Assembly: GCA_946405205.1 (NCBI GenBank)
Contig: CAMJGL010000045.1
Location: forward strand, 1 to 8,648
Direction of reading: 5' to 3'
DNA from: F23-B02 sp946405205
GTDB taxonomy: Bacteria; Bacillota; Clostridia; Oscillospirales; Oscillospiraceae
Length of the DNA: 8,648 bases
The first letter of the stretch is position 1; each line of letters begins with the position of its first letter. The notes below the pieces were generated by a model. The model searched no databases, had not been told where the DNA came from, and saw only the letters and a list, made by a program, of their open reading frames with translations. Both the position numbers and the translations under genes were made by a program. This document shows positions 1 through 5,870 of this stretch, in pieces.

Positions 1-220
1 TTCTGGCAATGCCGAACTGGTTTTCAAACATGAATTTCACCAGTTCCATCAAAACGCCGTCCTTGCTGCGGAAAAGGTTCTGAAAACTGCTGGAGGAGAC
101 CTGCGCTTCCTTTAGTATCTGCAGCATGGTCGTCTGATGATATCCGTTTTCCAGAAACAGCCTGACACAAGCCTGCAGGATCCGCTTTTCCGTCTGAAGC
201 CCGTCGCTTCGTACTGCCAA
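1..220 (-). CDS. TetR/AcrR-family transcriptional regulator, N-terminal part (cut by window edge)
   Basis: The first 73 codons of a regulator are present; the ligand-binding C-terminal domain lies beyond base 1. The residues from about 10 to 62 form the TetR DNA-binding domain: helix 1 (TEKRILQACVRLFLENGY), then the TTMLQILKEAQVS helix-turn-helix, then SFQNLFRSKDGVLMELV, which matches the usual family pattern TTxxxIAKEAGVSxGTFYxxFxSKExLL. The start is a TTG at 218-220: an in-frame TAA sits directly before it, and the next in-frame ATG lies inside the helix-turn-helix. A GAGGGGGTGA ribosome binding site lies just upstream. TetR proteins bind operator palindromes as dimers and usually repress their own gene and a neighbour; the palindrome at 245-260 on the promoter fits self-repression. 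The regulated partner genes, if any, are probably further left, because gap to the right has its own promoter. The effector is unknown. Confidence 0.9.
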   Translation of the reverse strand, partial: MAVRSDGLQTEKRILQACVRLFLENGYHQTTMLQILKEAQVSSSSFQNLFRSKDGVLMELVKFMFENQFGIAR

Positions 221-240
221 TTAATCACCCCCTCGCCGCA

Positions 241-263
241 CAATTTGGTTTGCAAACCAATTG
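241..263. promoter_or_regulatory. Palindromic operator, probably bound by the adjacent TetR-family regulator
   Basis: Bases 245-260 (TTGGTTTGCAAACCAA) are a perfect 16-bp palindrome. If one extra T in the left arm is allowed, the symmetry extends to CAATT...AATTG over 241-263. It overlaps the last base of the -10 box and covers the expected transcription start of the TetR gene, the usual place for an autorepressor site. Binding by this particular protein is inferred from position only. Confidence 0.68.
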
Positions 264-288
264 TAGCAGATGCGCATCCGTTTTTCAA
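260..288 (-). promoter_or_regulatory. Promoter of the TetR-family gene
   Basis: On the minus strand a TTGAAA box (283-288) and a TACAAT box (260-265) are separated by exactly 17 bases, a good sigma-A type promoter. Transcription would begin near 250, about 30 bases before the TTG start. Confidence 0.72.
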
Positions 289-350
289 GATGGGACAGCG
301 GTTATTTCAAAAATTTTTATCAAACAGTAAATCGGATAAAAGCATAATGA

Positions 351-385
351 CCTCTTTCTGCCTGAAATGATCAAGCAGAAAGAGG
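351..385. terminator. Hairpin downstream of gap, probable terminator
   Basis: CCTCTTTCTGC (351-361) pairs perfectly with GCAGAAAGAGG (375-385) across a 13-base loop. It lies about 124 bases after the gap stop codon and before the TetR promoter. A run of five T follows on the plus strand (389-393); on the minus strand, the direction of gap, the following sequence is only moderately T-rich. It is probably where gap transcripts end, but the weak U-tract in that direction leaves this uncertain. Apart from this hairpin, the weak repeat at 434-473 and the TetR promoter/operator, I see nothing in 221-508. Confidence 0.45.
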
Positions 386-433
386 CCATTTTTCAAATAG
401 CTTTCGTACCGGTCAACCGTTTTCTTACTTGGA

Positions 434-473
434 GATAGTTTTCATACTTAGCAAAGAATTTCAAAAAACTATC
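434..473. repeat. Weak inverted repeat in the gap 3' region
   Basis: GATAGTTTT (434-442) is complementary to AAAACTATC (465-473), with 22 bases between. It sits 36 bases beyond the gap stop codon in a very AT-rich stretch and has no T-run after it in the gap direction. It may help define the 3' end of the gap mRNA, or may be chance. Confidence 0.3.
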
Positions 474-508
474 GAAAACAACGATTTTTGGCGGTATTCA
501 ATTTCAAA

Positions 509-1519
509 TTATCCGTGACGGACGGAGTGGATGTGGCGGGTCAGGTCGAGCATCTTGTTGGAGAAGCCCCACTCGTTGTCGTACCATGCCATGAGCTTTA
601 CGAAGTTGTCGTTAAGAGCAAGGCCGGCCTTTGCGTCGAAAATGCTGGTGTGGGGGTCGGTGATGAAGTCGGAGGATACGACCTCATCCTCGCAGTACTC
701 GATAACGCCCTTCATGGGACCCTCTGCCGCTGCCTTGACTGCCGCGCAGATCTCGTCGTAGCTTGCGCCCTTCTCGAGGCGGCAGGTCAGGTCGACGATG
801 GAGACGTCGGCGCTGGGGATACGCATGGAGGTACCGGTCAGCTTGCCCTTGAGCTCGGGGATGACCTTGCCGACTGCCTTTGCGGCGCCGGTGCTGGTGG
901 GGATAATGTTGCCGTGAACGCCGCGGCCGAGACGCCAGTTCTTCTTGCTGAAGCCGTCGACTACTTCCTGAGTCGCGGTGTCGGCGTGAACGGTGGTCAT
1001 AAGACCCTCTACGATGCCGAAGTTATCGTTGATGACCTTTGCAAGAGGAGCAAGGCAGTTGGTGGTGCAGGATGCGTTGGAAACGACCTTCATGTCGGTG
1101 GTGTACTTATCAAGGTTTACGCCGCAGACGAACATCGGGGTGTCGTCCTTGGAGGGGCCGGAGAGAACGACGACCTGAGCGCCGGCGTCGAGGTGAGCCT
1201 GTGCCTTCTCGGTGGTAAGGAAAGCGCCGGTGCATTCGAGGACGTACTCAACGCCCATCTCGCCCCAGGGCAGCTCCGCGGGGTTGCGGTTGCCGACTAC
1301 TGCGACGCGCTTGCCGTTTACGGTGATGGAGTTGTCGTCATACTCGACGGTGCCGTTGAAGCGGCGATGTACGGAGTCGTACTTGACGGTGTATGCAAGC
1401 TGTGCGGGGGTCTTGTCAGGAGCGTTTATTGCGACGATCTCGATATCGTCGGCAACGATGCCCGCTCTGAATGCCAGACGGCCGATGCGTCCGAAGCCAT
1501 TGATTGCAACTTTGATCAT
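509..1519 (-). CDS. gap: Glyceraldehyde-3-phosphate dehydrogenase, class I
   Basis: This 336-residue enzyme interconverts glyceraldehyde 3-phosphate and 1,3-bisphosphoglycerate in the cytoplasm (glycolysis/gluconeogenesis). Visible motifs are the Rossmann start INGFGRIGRLAFRA (residues 6-19), the active-site SNASCTTNCLAPL with nucleophile Cys151, the TTVHADTATQ stretch with the catalytic His, STGAAKAVGKVIPELKGKL, and the C-terminal WYDNEWGFS. Length is normal for the family. An ATG five codons earlier is in frame, but the GGAGG lies within those codons, eight bases before the ATG at 1517-1519, so the shorter form is chosen. Two positions that favour NAD in classical enzymes differ: the Asp after the second strand is Ala (VAINAPDKT), and the Pro of the DGPS loop is Phe (DGFSKK). 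This allows NADP or dual use but does not prove it. No pgk or tpi is adjacent, and the gene has its own promoter. Confidence 0.98.
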   Translation of the reverse strand: MIKVAINGFGRIGRLAFRAGIVADDIEIVAINAPDKTPAQLAYTVKYDSVHRRFNGTVEYDDNSITVNGKRVAVVGNRNPAELPWGEMGVEYVLECTGAFLTTEKAQAHLDAGAQVVVLSGPSKDDTPMFVCGVNLDKYTTDMKVVSNASCTTNCLAPLAKVINDNFGIVEGLMTTVHADTATQEVVDGFSKKNWRLGRGVHGNIIPTSTGAAKAVGKVIPELKGKLTGTSMRIPSADVSIVDLTCRLEKGASYDEICAAVKAAAEGPMKGVIEYCEDEVVSSDFITDPHTSIFDAKAGLALNDNFVKLMAWYDNEWGFSNKMLDLTRHIHSVRHG

Positions 1520-1575
1520 TTTATATTCCTCCATTTAGTTAATTACTTGGAAATCATTACTGGTGATTTGATACA

Positions 1576-1605
1576 ATTGTAACATATACTATACTCAAAA
1601 ATCAA
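1576..1605 (-). promoter_or_regulatory. Probable gap promoter
   Basis: On the minus strand a TTGATT box (1600-1605) and a TACAAT box (1576-1581) are 18 bases apart, giving a leader of roughly 50 bases before the gap ATG. The surrounding DNA is strongly AT-rich. Confidence 0.6.
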
Positions 1606-1635
1606 TATTTCGATACATCCAAATATCGTTTAAAA

Positions 1636-1657
1636 AGCGGCCGTTTTTAAAGCCGCT
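1636..1657. repeat. Hairpin between the divergent gap and kinase-like genes
   Basis: AGCGGC (1636-1641) pairs with GCCGCT (1652-1657) around a T- and A-rich 10-base loop. It lies between the two divergent promoters, upstream of both transcription starts, so it is more likely a protein-binding or chance structure than a terminator. Confidence 0.35.
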
Positions 1658-1658
1658 A

Positions 1659-1687
1659 TTGTATAATTTGCTTGTTTTTGATAAAAT
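1659..1687 (+). promoter_or_regulatory. Probable promoter of the PAS/kinase-like gene
   Basis: TTGTAT (1659-1664) and TAAAAT (1682-1687) are 17 bases apart, giving a leader of about 25 bases. A TATAAT at 1662-1667 is also present but has no recognisable -35 box 17 bases upstream. Confidence 0.5.
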
Positions 1688-1718
1688 GAAGTCGAAATAT
1701 CATTCGAGGTGAATTCCA

Positions 1719-2798
1719 ATGTCTGACACAGATCTTCTCTCCGCCGCGTTTTCAATGCTCGATCAGCCGGTCATCGTCTCACGCCGGGGAAAAATAATAT
1801 TCATGAACAGCGATGCAGTAAACCTCGCCGGAAACGACTATACCGGAAAGCCGCTGGATATGCTCATGCCGTCACACATATCGAACAATCAGGCGCAGCG
1901 GTTTATCACTACCGCTTTTGTCGGCAGAAAAAGCTGCATAGTAAAGGTCTCGGTCGTTGAAAACTATAAAATATTCGTCCTGAGCTGTCAAGATAACGCC
2001 ATAGGTGAGTTTTCGGCCGTATTCTCAAGCCTGAAATCCTCCATGTCCAATATCAAATTCTCCTCTGCCTGCATCTCTATCCTCGCGGAGAATGAGGGCA
2101 ACGATAAGCTGCTTGAATATGTGTGCAGCCTTAACCGCAGCTATTACAGAATAAAACGCACTATAGACAATTATAATACGCTTTCCGGCCTTGCCGACGG
2201 TACGCTGCCCTTCTGCCCCGAGCCTGTTGACATCAACGAGCTTTGCCGCAGCACTATCGATACGTTAAATACGATCATGGATAAGCAGGATGTTCGAATC
2301 AGCTTCAACGCCGAGCCTCACACGAGGATCATCGCCGACAGAGCGCTTATCCAGCAGCTTCTTCTCAACCTTATCTCCAACAGCATCAGCCACAGCCGCC
2401 AGAACGGCAGGATCAGCGTATCTCTGCTCAAAACCGGCTCCAATCTCATCATCGCCGTTGACGACGACGGCAGCGGCATCCCCCGGGAGGAGCTGTCCCG
2501 CGTCTTTGACCGCTACCGCTACGATGTGAACCTCAGACTGGCTCAGGGCTCGGGTATCGGGCTTGCCGTGGTAAGGGGCATAGCCGAGCTGCACAAGGGC
2601 ACGATAATCGTTGAGAGCCGCGGCGCAGATATGGGCACCTCGGTCCGCGTTATGCTGTCGTATGATATACAAGCGCCGAACAGCAAGACCTTTGCCATGC
2701 CCTCCGCAGACTATGAAGATCACTCTATGCGGAGCATTTTGACGGGTTTGTCCGACTGTCTCAACGCAGAATGCTACTCCGAGATTCTGGAGGATTAA
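1719..2798 (+). CDS. PAS-domain histidine kinase homolog lacking the phospho-acceptor histidine
   Basis: This is a 359-residue soluble protein with no signal peptide or membrane segment. Residues ~8-90 look like a PAS sensor domain (DQPVIVSRRGKIIFMNSDAV). Residues ~97-155 occupy the place of the dimerisation/phospho-transfer helices. Residues ~172-313 form a GHKL ATPase domain with an N-box (LLLNLISNSISHS, Asn217/Asn221), a D-box (DDDGSGIP, 249-254), an F-box (RVFDRY, 261-266) and a G-box (GSGIGL, 277-282). Aligned with the usual VSHELRTPLTNIK, residues 101-113 read VFSSLKSSMSNIK, so the acceptor His is Ser103, and no His occurs between residues 54 and 200. ATP binding appears possible; normal histidine autophosphorylation does not. 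It may signal by binding a partner or be a degenerate kinase. The start follows a GAGGTGAA site. No response regulator is adjacent, and a terminator follows directly, so it is monocistronic. Confidence 0.9.
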   Translation: MSDTDLLSAAFSMLDQPVIVSRRGKIIFMNSDAVNLAGNDYTGKPLDMLMPSHISNNQAQRFITTAFVGRKSCIVKVSVVENYKIFVLSCQDNAIGEFSAVFSSLKSSMSNIKFSSACISILAENEGNDKLLEYVCSLNRSYYRIKRTIDNYNTLSGLADGTLPFCPEPVDINELCRSTIDTLNTIMDKQDVRISFNAEPHTRIIADRALIQQLLLNLISNSISHSRQNGRISVSLLKTGSNLIIAVDDDGSGIPREELSRVFDRYRYDVNLRLAQGSGIGLAVVRGIAELHKGTIIVESRGADMGTSVRVMLSYDIQAPNSKTFAMPSADYEDHSMRSILTGLSDCLNAECYSEILED

Positions 2799-2813
2799 TA
2801 AAACATTTCAAGA

Positions 2814-2853
2814 GAGGAACTGCTGAATCAGTGGTTCCTCCTTTTGATTTTTT
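2814..2853 (+). terminator. Rho-independent terminator of the kinase-like gene
   Basis: GAGGAAC (2814-2820) pairs with GTTCCTC (2834-2840), and TGs/CAs inside the loop can extend the stem imperfectly. The hairpin is followed by CTTTTGATTTTTT (2841-2853). It begins 16 bases after the kinase-like stop codon. Confidence 0.82.
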
Positions 2854-2919
2854 ATGCAAAAACCGTATGCATATTTCTCCTGAGCCGCTAATATAATTGC
2901 TGGATTCGCCAATGTTTCA

Positions 2920-2948
2920 TTGACAAATAATTCAAGCAACGGTATATT
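2920..2948 (+). promoter_or_regulatory. Near-consensus promoter of the small membrane protein gene
   Basis: TTGACA (2920-2925, full consensus) and TATATT (2943-2948) are spaced by exactly 17 bases. Transcription would start near 2955, about 40 bases before the ATG. This also rules out the in-frame TTG at 2920 as a start, because it is the -35 box itself. Confidence 0.82.
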
Positions 2949-2994
2949 TAAGGGGATTACAGCGGCAGTTTGGTCTTTTTGGAAAGGAGCCTTT

Positions 2995-3435
2995 ATGAAA
3001 AGCAAAAAGCTAAGCAGGACACTTATCGTATTAGGTGCGCTTATATTGGTTTACATAATATTTAAGCTCATTTTGCTGATCCTTGCCGCATCAAGCATGG
3101 ATGACCCGTTCGCGCAGCTTAGCAAAAATGTGTTCGAGCTGGATGTGACCGATATTAAATACATTTCCGTCCAAAACGGTACTACCGGCGAGGAATATCA
3201 GTTTTCCGGCGATGAGCTGGAGGAAGCCGCAGCAAAGCTCAACGACTTGCACTGGAAATATGTTTACGGCCGCCTGCCGGTCGAAACAGGCGGTTGGTCG
3301 TACCGGATAATTATTGAAGACAACGGCGGCAATTGGTCGAGCTATCTTATCGGGGATAATTATCTTGTCGTGGACAATGTGGTATTTCGCACATCAAGCG
3401 GCGAGTTCAAGGAATTTATTGACCACGTTTCATAA
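2995..3435 (+). CDS. Small membrane-anchored protein of unknown function
   Basis: I do not recognise a family for this 146-residue protein. It has a basic N-terminus (MKSKKLSR), one long hydrophobic stretch at about residues 9-33 with a lysine in the middle (Lys24), and then a hydrophilic domain of about 110 residues. By the positive-inside rule the domain should lie outside the cell. There is no lipobox cysteine, so a signal-anchor is more likely than a lipoprotein. The outer domain alternates predicted strands (DIKYISVQNGTTG, WSYRIIIEDNGGN, YLVVDNVVFR) with one helix (GDELEEAAAKLNDL) and contains no cysteine, which suggests a small alpha/beta fold. The ATG at 2995 is chosen because AAAGGAG precedes it at normal spacing and because the earlier in-frame start lies in the promoter. 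The gene is monocistronic, between its own strong promoter and the hairpin at 3438-3476. Confidence 0.8.
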   Translation: MKSKKLSRTLIVLGALILVYIIFKLILLILAASSMDDPFAQLSKNVFELDVTDIKYISVQNGTTGEEYQFSGDELEEAAAKLNDLHWKYVYGRLPVETGGWSYRIIIEDNGGNWSSYLIGDNYLVVDNVVFRTSSGEFKEFIDHVS

Positions 3436-3437
3436 GC

Positions 3438-3476
3438 GAAAGAATAACCACCGGTTCAGCCGGTGGTTATTCTTTC
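3438..3476. terminator. Bidirectional terminator between convergent genes
   Basis: A 17-bp perfect stem joins 3438-3454 and 3460-3476 with a five-base loop (TTCAG). AAAGAAT on one side and ATTCTTT on the other place a T-rich segment at the 3' side of the stem in both directions. It starts three bases after the stop codon of the membrane protein and overlaps the stop codon of the phosphatase gene (3475-3477) on the other strand, so it appears to serve both. Confidence 0.8.
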
Positions 3477-4293
3477 ATTCAAGATACAGCGCTCTCAGCC
3501 TCTCAAGCTTTTCGTCGTCCAGCGCCATTTCACTGCGCAGGAAGGCGTCCATGCCGCCGTATTCCTCGTCTATCGCATCGAAGGCGGCGCCGATGAAATC
3601 CTCGCGCACCGTGTCAAGCCAGGCTATGAATTCCAGTACCTTTTCGTCGTCGGTGTACTTGCGGCAGTTTTCAATGAGTATCTTTGTCCCGGGCGCACAA
3701 CGCTCCTTTGTTATCATGTAATCCGCGACTATGGCCTCACGCGGCACTCCGAGTGCGCTCAGAATAAGCGCGGTGGCGACGCCTACCCTGTCCTTGCCCA
3801 TGGTGCAGTGATACAGCAGCGCACCATTCTCATGTTCGAGAAGTACCTCGAAAAACCTGCGATAGTGCCGCACGGAGTGCTCCATAGTGACGAGTATCGG
3901 ATACAGTGAGCGCATCTGCTCGCTGCCGTCGTCCACGGATCTGCTCATGAGGCGGCGTGCCATTGCGACGGTGCGCTCGGCCTCCTCGTCCGCGGTCTCC
4001 GGCTTGTCCCTCGTTATGCCCTCGGTCTTATCCTCCATCATGGGACATATGATATAGCTCACGCCCTCGATCACGCGGTCGGGCTTTTGTATGCGCTCGG
4101 CCGAGGTGCGAAAGTCCACGACGGTGCTTAGCCCCGCGGTCTTCAGGTATTCGACGTCGGAGTCGGTCAGGCGGGAGAGCATCCCGCTGCGTATGAGGCG
4201 GTTTTTCCTAAGCACTCTGCCGTCGGAGGTTTTGATACCGCCCAGGTCGCGGGCATTGGGGGCTCCCTTCAATATTATCTCAGGCCTGTACAT
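3475..4293 (-). CDS. Tyrosine/dual-specificity-type protein phosphatase (Y_phosphatase3 family)
   Basis: This 272-residue cytoplasmic protein carries the cysteine-phosphatase loop HCTMGKDRVG (residues 162-171): nucleophile Cys163 and phosphate-binding Arg169 in a CX5R arrangement. Other family marks are NARDLGGIKTSDGR at 13-26, RSGMLSRLT at 35-43 and VVDFRTSAER at 58-67. The usual Thr after the Arg of the loop is Val. The family removes phosphate from phosphotyrosine or, in some members, from phosphoinositides or other small phosphates; the substrate here is unknown. The ATG at 4293 is preceded by AGGAG inside the end of tatD, and the two genes overlap by 14 bases, so translation is likely coupled and they share the tatD promoter. 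No cognate tyrosine kinase is visible in the window. The gene ends inside the hairpin at 3438-3476. Confidence 0.9.
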   Translation of the reverse strand: MYRPEIILKGAPNARDLGGIKTSDGRVLRKNRLIRSGMLSRLTDSDVEYLKTAGLSTVVDFRTSAERIQKPDRVIEGVSYIICPMMEDKTEGITRDKPETADEEAERTVAMARRLMSRSVDDGSEQMRSLYPILVTMEHSVRHYRRFFEVLLEHENGALLYHCTMGKDRVGVATALILSALGVPREAIVADYMITKERCAPGTKILIENCRKYTDDEKVLEFIAWLDTVREDFIGAAFDAIDEEYGGMDAFLRSEMALDDEKLERLRALYLE

Positions 4294-5059
4294 CAGCTTC
4301 TCCTATTCCGTAAAGCCGTTTTCCGTTTTCAAACGTTATCTCCTCCGCCTCGGCGGGGCTCAGGCCCTTGACCTCGGCGATCTTCTCAACAACATACTTA
4401 AGCTGCCGCGAGTCGTTGCGCTTGCCGCGGTTGGGTACGGGCGTAAGGTACGGGCTGTCGGTCTCGATAACTATCCTGTCCGTGGGGCACAGCTCCAGAA
4501 CCTCCAGCGCCCTGCGGGCGTTTTTATAGGTTATGGGGCCGTCAAAACCCAGATACCAGCCGCGCTTTAAAAGCTCCGACGCCATCTCACAGCTTCCCGA
4601 GTAGCAGTGGAACACTCCGCGCAGGCCGGGGTAGCCGAGCACGATTTCCAGACTGTCCCCGTGAGCCTCCCTGTCATGGACGATAACGGGCTTGTCAAGG
4701 CGCAGCGCAAGCTCTATCTGGCGGCGAAACAGGCTCTTCTGCTCGTCCTTATGGCTTGCGTCCCAGTAATAATCAAGGCCGATCTCGCCTATCGCGACGC
4801 ACTTGGGGTGCTCCGCGAGCTTCTCAAGCTCGGCAAAGGCCGCGTCGGAGAGCTTATCTATATCCTCCGGATGCCAGCCCACGGCGGCGTACACGAATTC
4901 GTACCGCTCGGCAAGGGCTACGGCGGTCCTGCTGCTTTCAAGGTCGCAGCCCGGATTTACGATGAGCCCCACACCGCCGGAGGGCATGGAGTCGAGTATC
5001 TCATAGCGGTCGGCGTTGAACGCGCCGCTGTCGTAATGCGCATGGGTATCAAAAAACAC
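4280..5059 (-). CDS. tatD: TatD-family metal-dependent hydrolase (probable 3'-5' DNase)
   Basis: This is a cytoplasmic TIM-barrel hydrolase of the TatD/YcfH family; characterised members are divalent-metal nucleases acting on DNA ends. Metal-ligand motifs visible, numbered from the chosen start, are FFDTHAHYD (His6, His8), AIGEIGLDYYW (Glu92), KPVIVHDREA (His128), GVFHCYSGS (His151) and VIETDSPYLTP (Asp201). The set is complete, so it should be active. I place the start at the GTG at 5057-5059, giving 259 residues, the normal family length. GAGGTGATATT lies before it, and FFDTHAH is the usual N-terminus. A longer in-frame reading back to 5146 would run through the promoter and start inside the divergent gene. 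In many Firmicutes tatD sits with metG and ksgA; here it leads an operon with the phosphatase gene. Confidence 0.95.
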   Translation of the reverse strand: MFFDTHAHYDSGAFNADRYEILDSMPSGGVGLIVNPGCDLESSRTAVALAERYEFVYAAVGWHPEDIDKLSDAAFAELEKLAEHPKCVAIGEIGLDYYWDASHKDEQKSLFRRQIELALRLDKPVIVHDREAHGDSLEIVLGYPGLRGVFHCYSGSCEMASELLKRGWYLGFDGPITYKNARRALEVLELCPTDRIVIETDSPYLTPVPNRGKRNDSRQLKYVVEKIAEVKGLSPAEAEEITFENGKRLYGIGEADVQA

Positions 5060-5084
5060 AATATCACCTCTGTTATTTACGCAC

Positions 5085-5114
5085 ATTATAACATTACTTG
5101 CTGTGACTGCGCAA
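5085..5114 (-). promoter_or_regulatory. Promoter of the tatD-phosphatase operon
   Basis: On the minus strand TTGCGC (5109-5114) and TATAAT (5085-5090) are 18 bases apart. The -10 box matches consensus; the -35 box is weak. It overlaps the opposing promoter at 5098-5127. Confidence 0.62.
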
Positions 5115-5127
5115 GCTGTGATATAAT
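5098..5127 (+). promoter_or_regulatory. Promoter of the DUF364 gene
   Basis: TTGCTG (5098-5103) and TATAAT (5122-5127) are 18 bases apart, giving a very short leader of about 10 bases before the ATG at 5145, still enough to hold the GAGGTGAT binding site. Confidence 0.62.
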
Positions 5128-5144
5128 ATCCGCGAGGTGATCCC

Positions 5145-5861
5145 ATGAAGGAATACTATGACATTCTGATGAACGGTATACCCAGCGGTATCAGGGTCCG
5201 CCGCATAATTCACGGCAAGGCGTGGACGGGCGCGGAGCTTGATAACGGCGGCTTCGGCATTGCCATGCGCACCGCCGGTCAGAGTATAAAAAGGCTCTTC
5301 CCCGCCCTCGAGGGCATGGAGGCATCCGCTGCCGCGCAGGCGGTCATGTCATGGAACATGGAGGAAGCCTCGGAGGGCATGGCCGTCATAAACGCATACT
5401 ACAACTCACCGTCGCGGATGGACAGCCTCGGCTGCCGTGACGATTACAATCGACGCGTCACCGCAGGCATGGAGACCGAGGGCAAAAAAATTGCCCTCAT
5501 CGGGCATCTTAAGCTTCATCCTGATGCGCTGACGGGCGCCGAAAAGGTTTACATAATGGATAGAGAGCCCCATGAGGGCGATTATCCGGACTCGGCCTGC
5601 GAGTATATCCTGCCCGGGTGCGATATGGTCATAATCACCGGCAGCGCCGCCGTGAACAAGACCATGCCGAGGCTGCTCGAGCTGTCCAGATCTGCTCAGA
5701 CCATAGTCGTCGGCCCGACGGTACCGCTTTGTCCGGAGCTTAAAAGCTGCGGCATAGCAAGGCTTTCCGGCCTGGTGGTGACGGACATTGCGGGTATTAC
5801 AGGCTGGATGACCGAGGTAAAAGGCAGCCCCTACCCCTTCGGCGAAACATTTACGATATAA
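5145..5861 (+). CDS. DUF4213/DUF364 domain protein (putative heavy-metal chelation family)
   Basis: This is a 238-residue cytoplasmic protein. Residues ~5-90 correspond to the N-terminal DUF4213 region (enolase-N-terminal-like in solved relatives). Residues ~112-225 are the DUF364 Rossmann-like domain, recognised by KKIALIGHL (114-122), YIMDREPHEGDYPDSACEY (136-154), LPGCDMVIITGSAAVNKT (156-173) and VVGPTVPL (188-195). The family has been proposed to act in heavy-metal chelation and its genes often lie near metal or siderophore transport genes; no transporter or metal gene is present here, so a metal role is only a family-level guess. The start follows GAGGTGAT with CCC before the ATG. The gene is divergent from tatD and convergent with DUF2461, and is probably transcribed alone up to the inverted repeat at 5871-6005. 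Confidence 0.9.
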   Translation: MKEYYDILMNGIPSGIRVRRIIHGKAWTGAELDNGGFGIAMRTAGQSIKRLFPALEGMEASAAAQAVMSWNMEEASEGMAVINAYYNSPSRMDSLGCRDDYNRRVTAGMETEGKKIALIGHLKLHPDALTGAEKVYIMDREPHEGDYPDSACEYILPGCDMVIITGSAAVNKTMPRLLELSRSAQTIVVGPTVPLCPELKSCGIARLSGLVVTDIAGITGWMTEVKGSPYPFGETFTI

Positions 5862-5870
5862 GATAATCTT

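Noticed and set aside
488..1582. A 364-codon open frame on the plus strand, longer than gap itself
   Set aside because: It is fully antisense to the unmistakable gap gene; its composition (Val-, Gly-, Ala-, Asp-rich without domain motifs) is what reversed GC-biased codons give, and it has no convincing ribosome binding site.
1636..1657. Hairpin as a riboswitch or leader attenuator for the kinase-like gene
   Set aside because: It lies upstream of the likely transcription start, so it would not be in the transcript, and it is too small for a known riboswitch class.
2920..2994. Extending the small membrane protein by 25 residues to a TTG at 2920
   Set aside because: That TTG is the first triplet of the TTGACA -35 box, so it would not be transcribed; the ATG at 2995 has a good ribosome binding site.
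2808..3005. A 65-codon open frame on the minus strand
   Set aside because: It runs across the kinase-like gene's terminator and the plus-strand promoter, lacks a ribosome binding site and shows no recognisable protein features.
5060..5146. Extending TatD by 29 residues upstream
   Set aside because: The added residues do not resemble the family, cover the -10 region of the promoter and reach into the divergent gene; the GTG at 5059 has a good binding site and gives the normal length.
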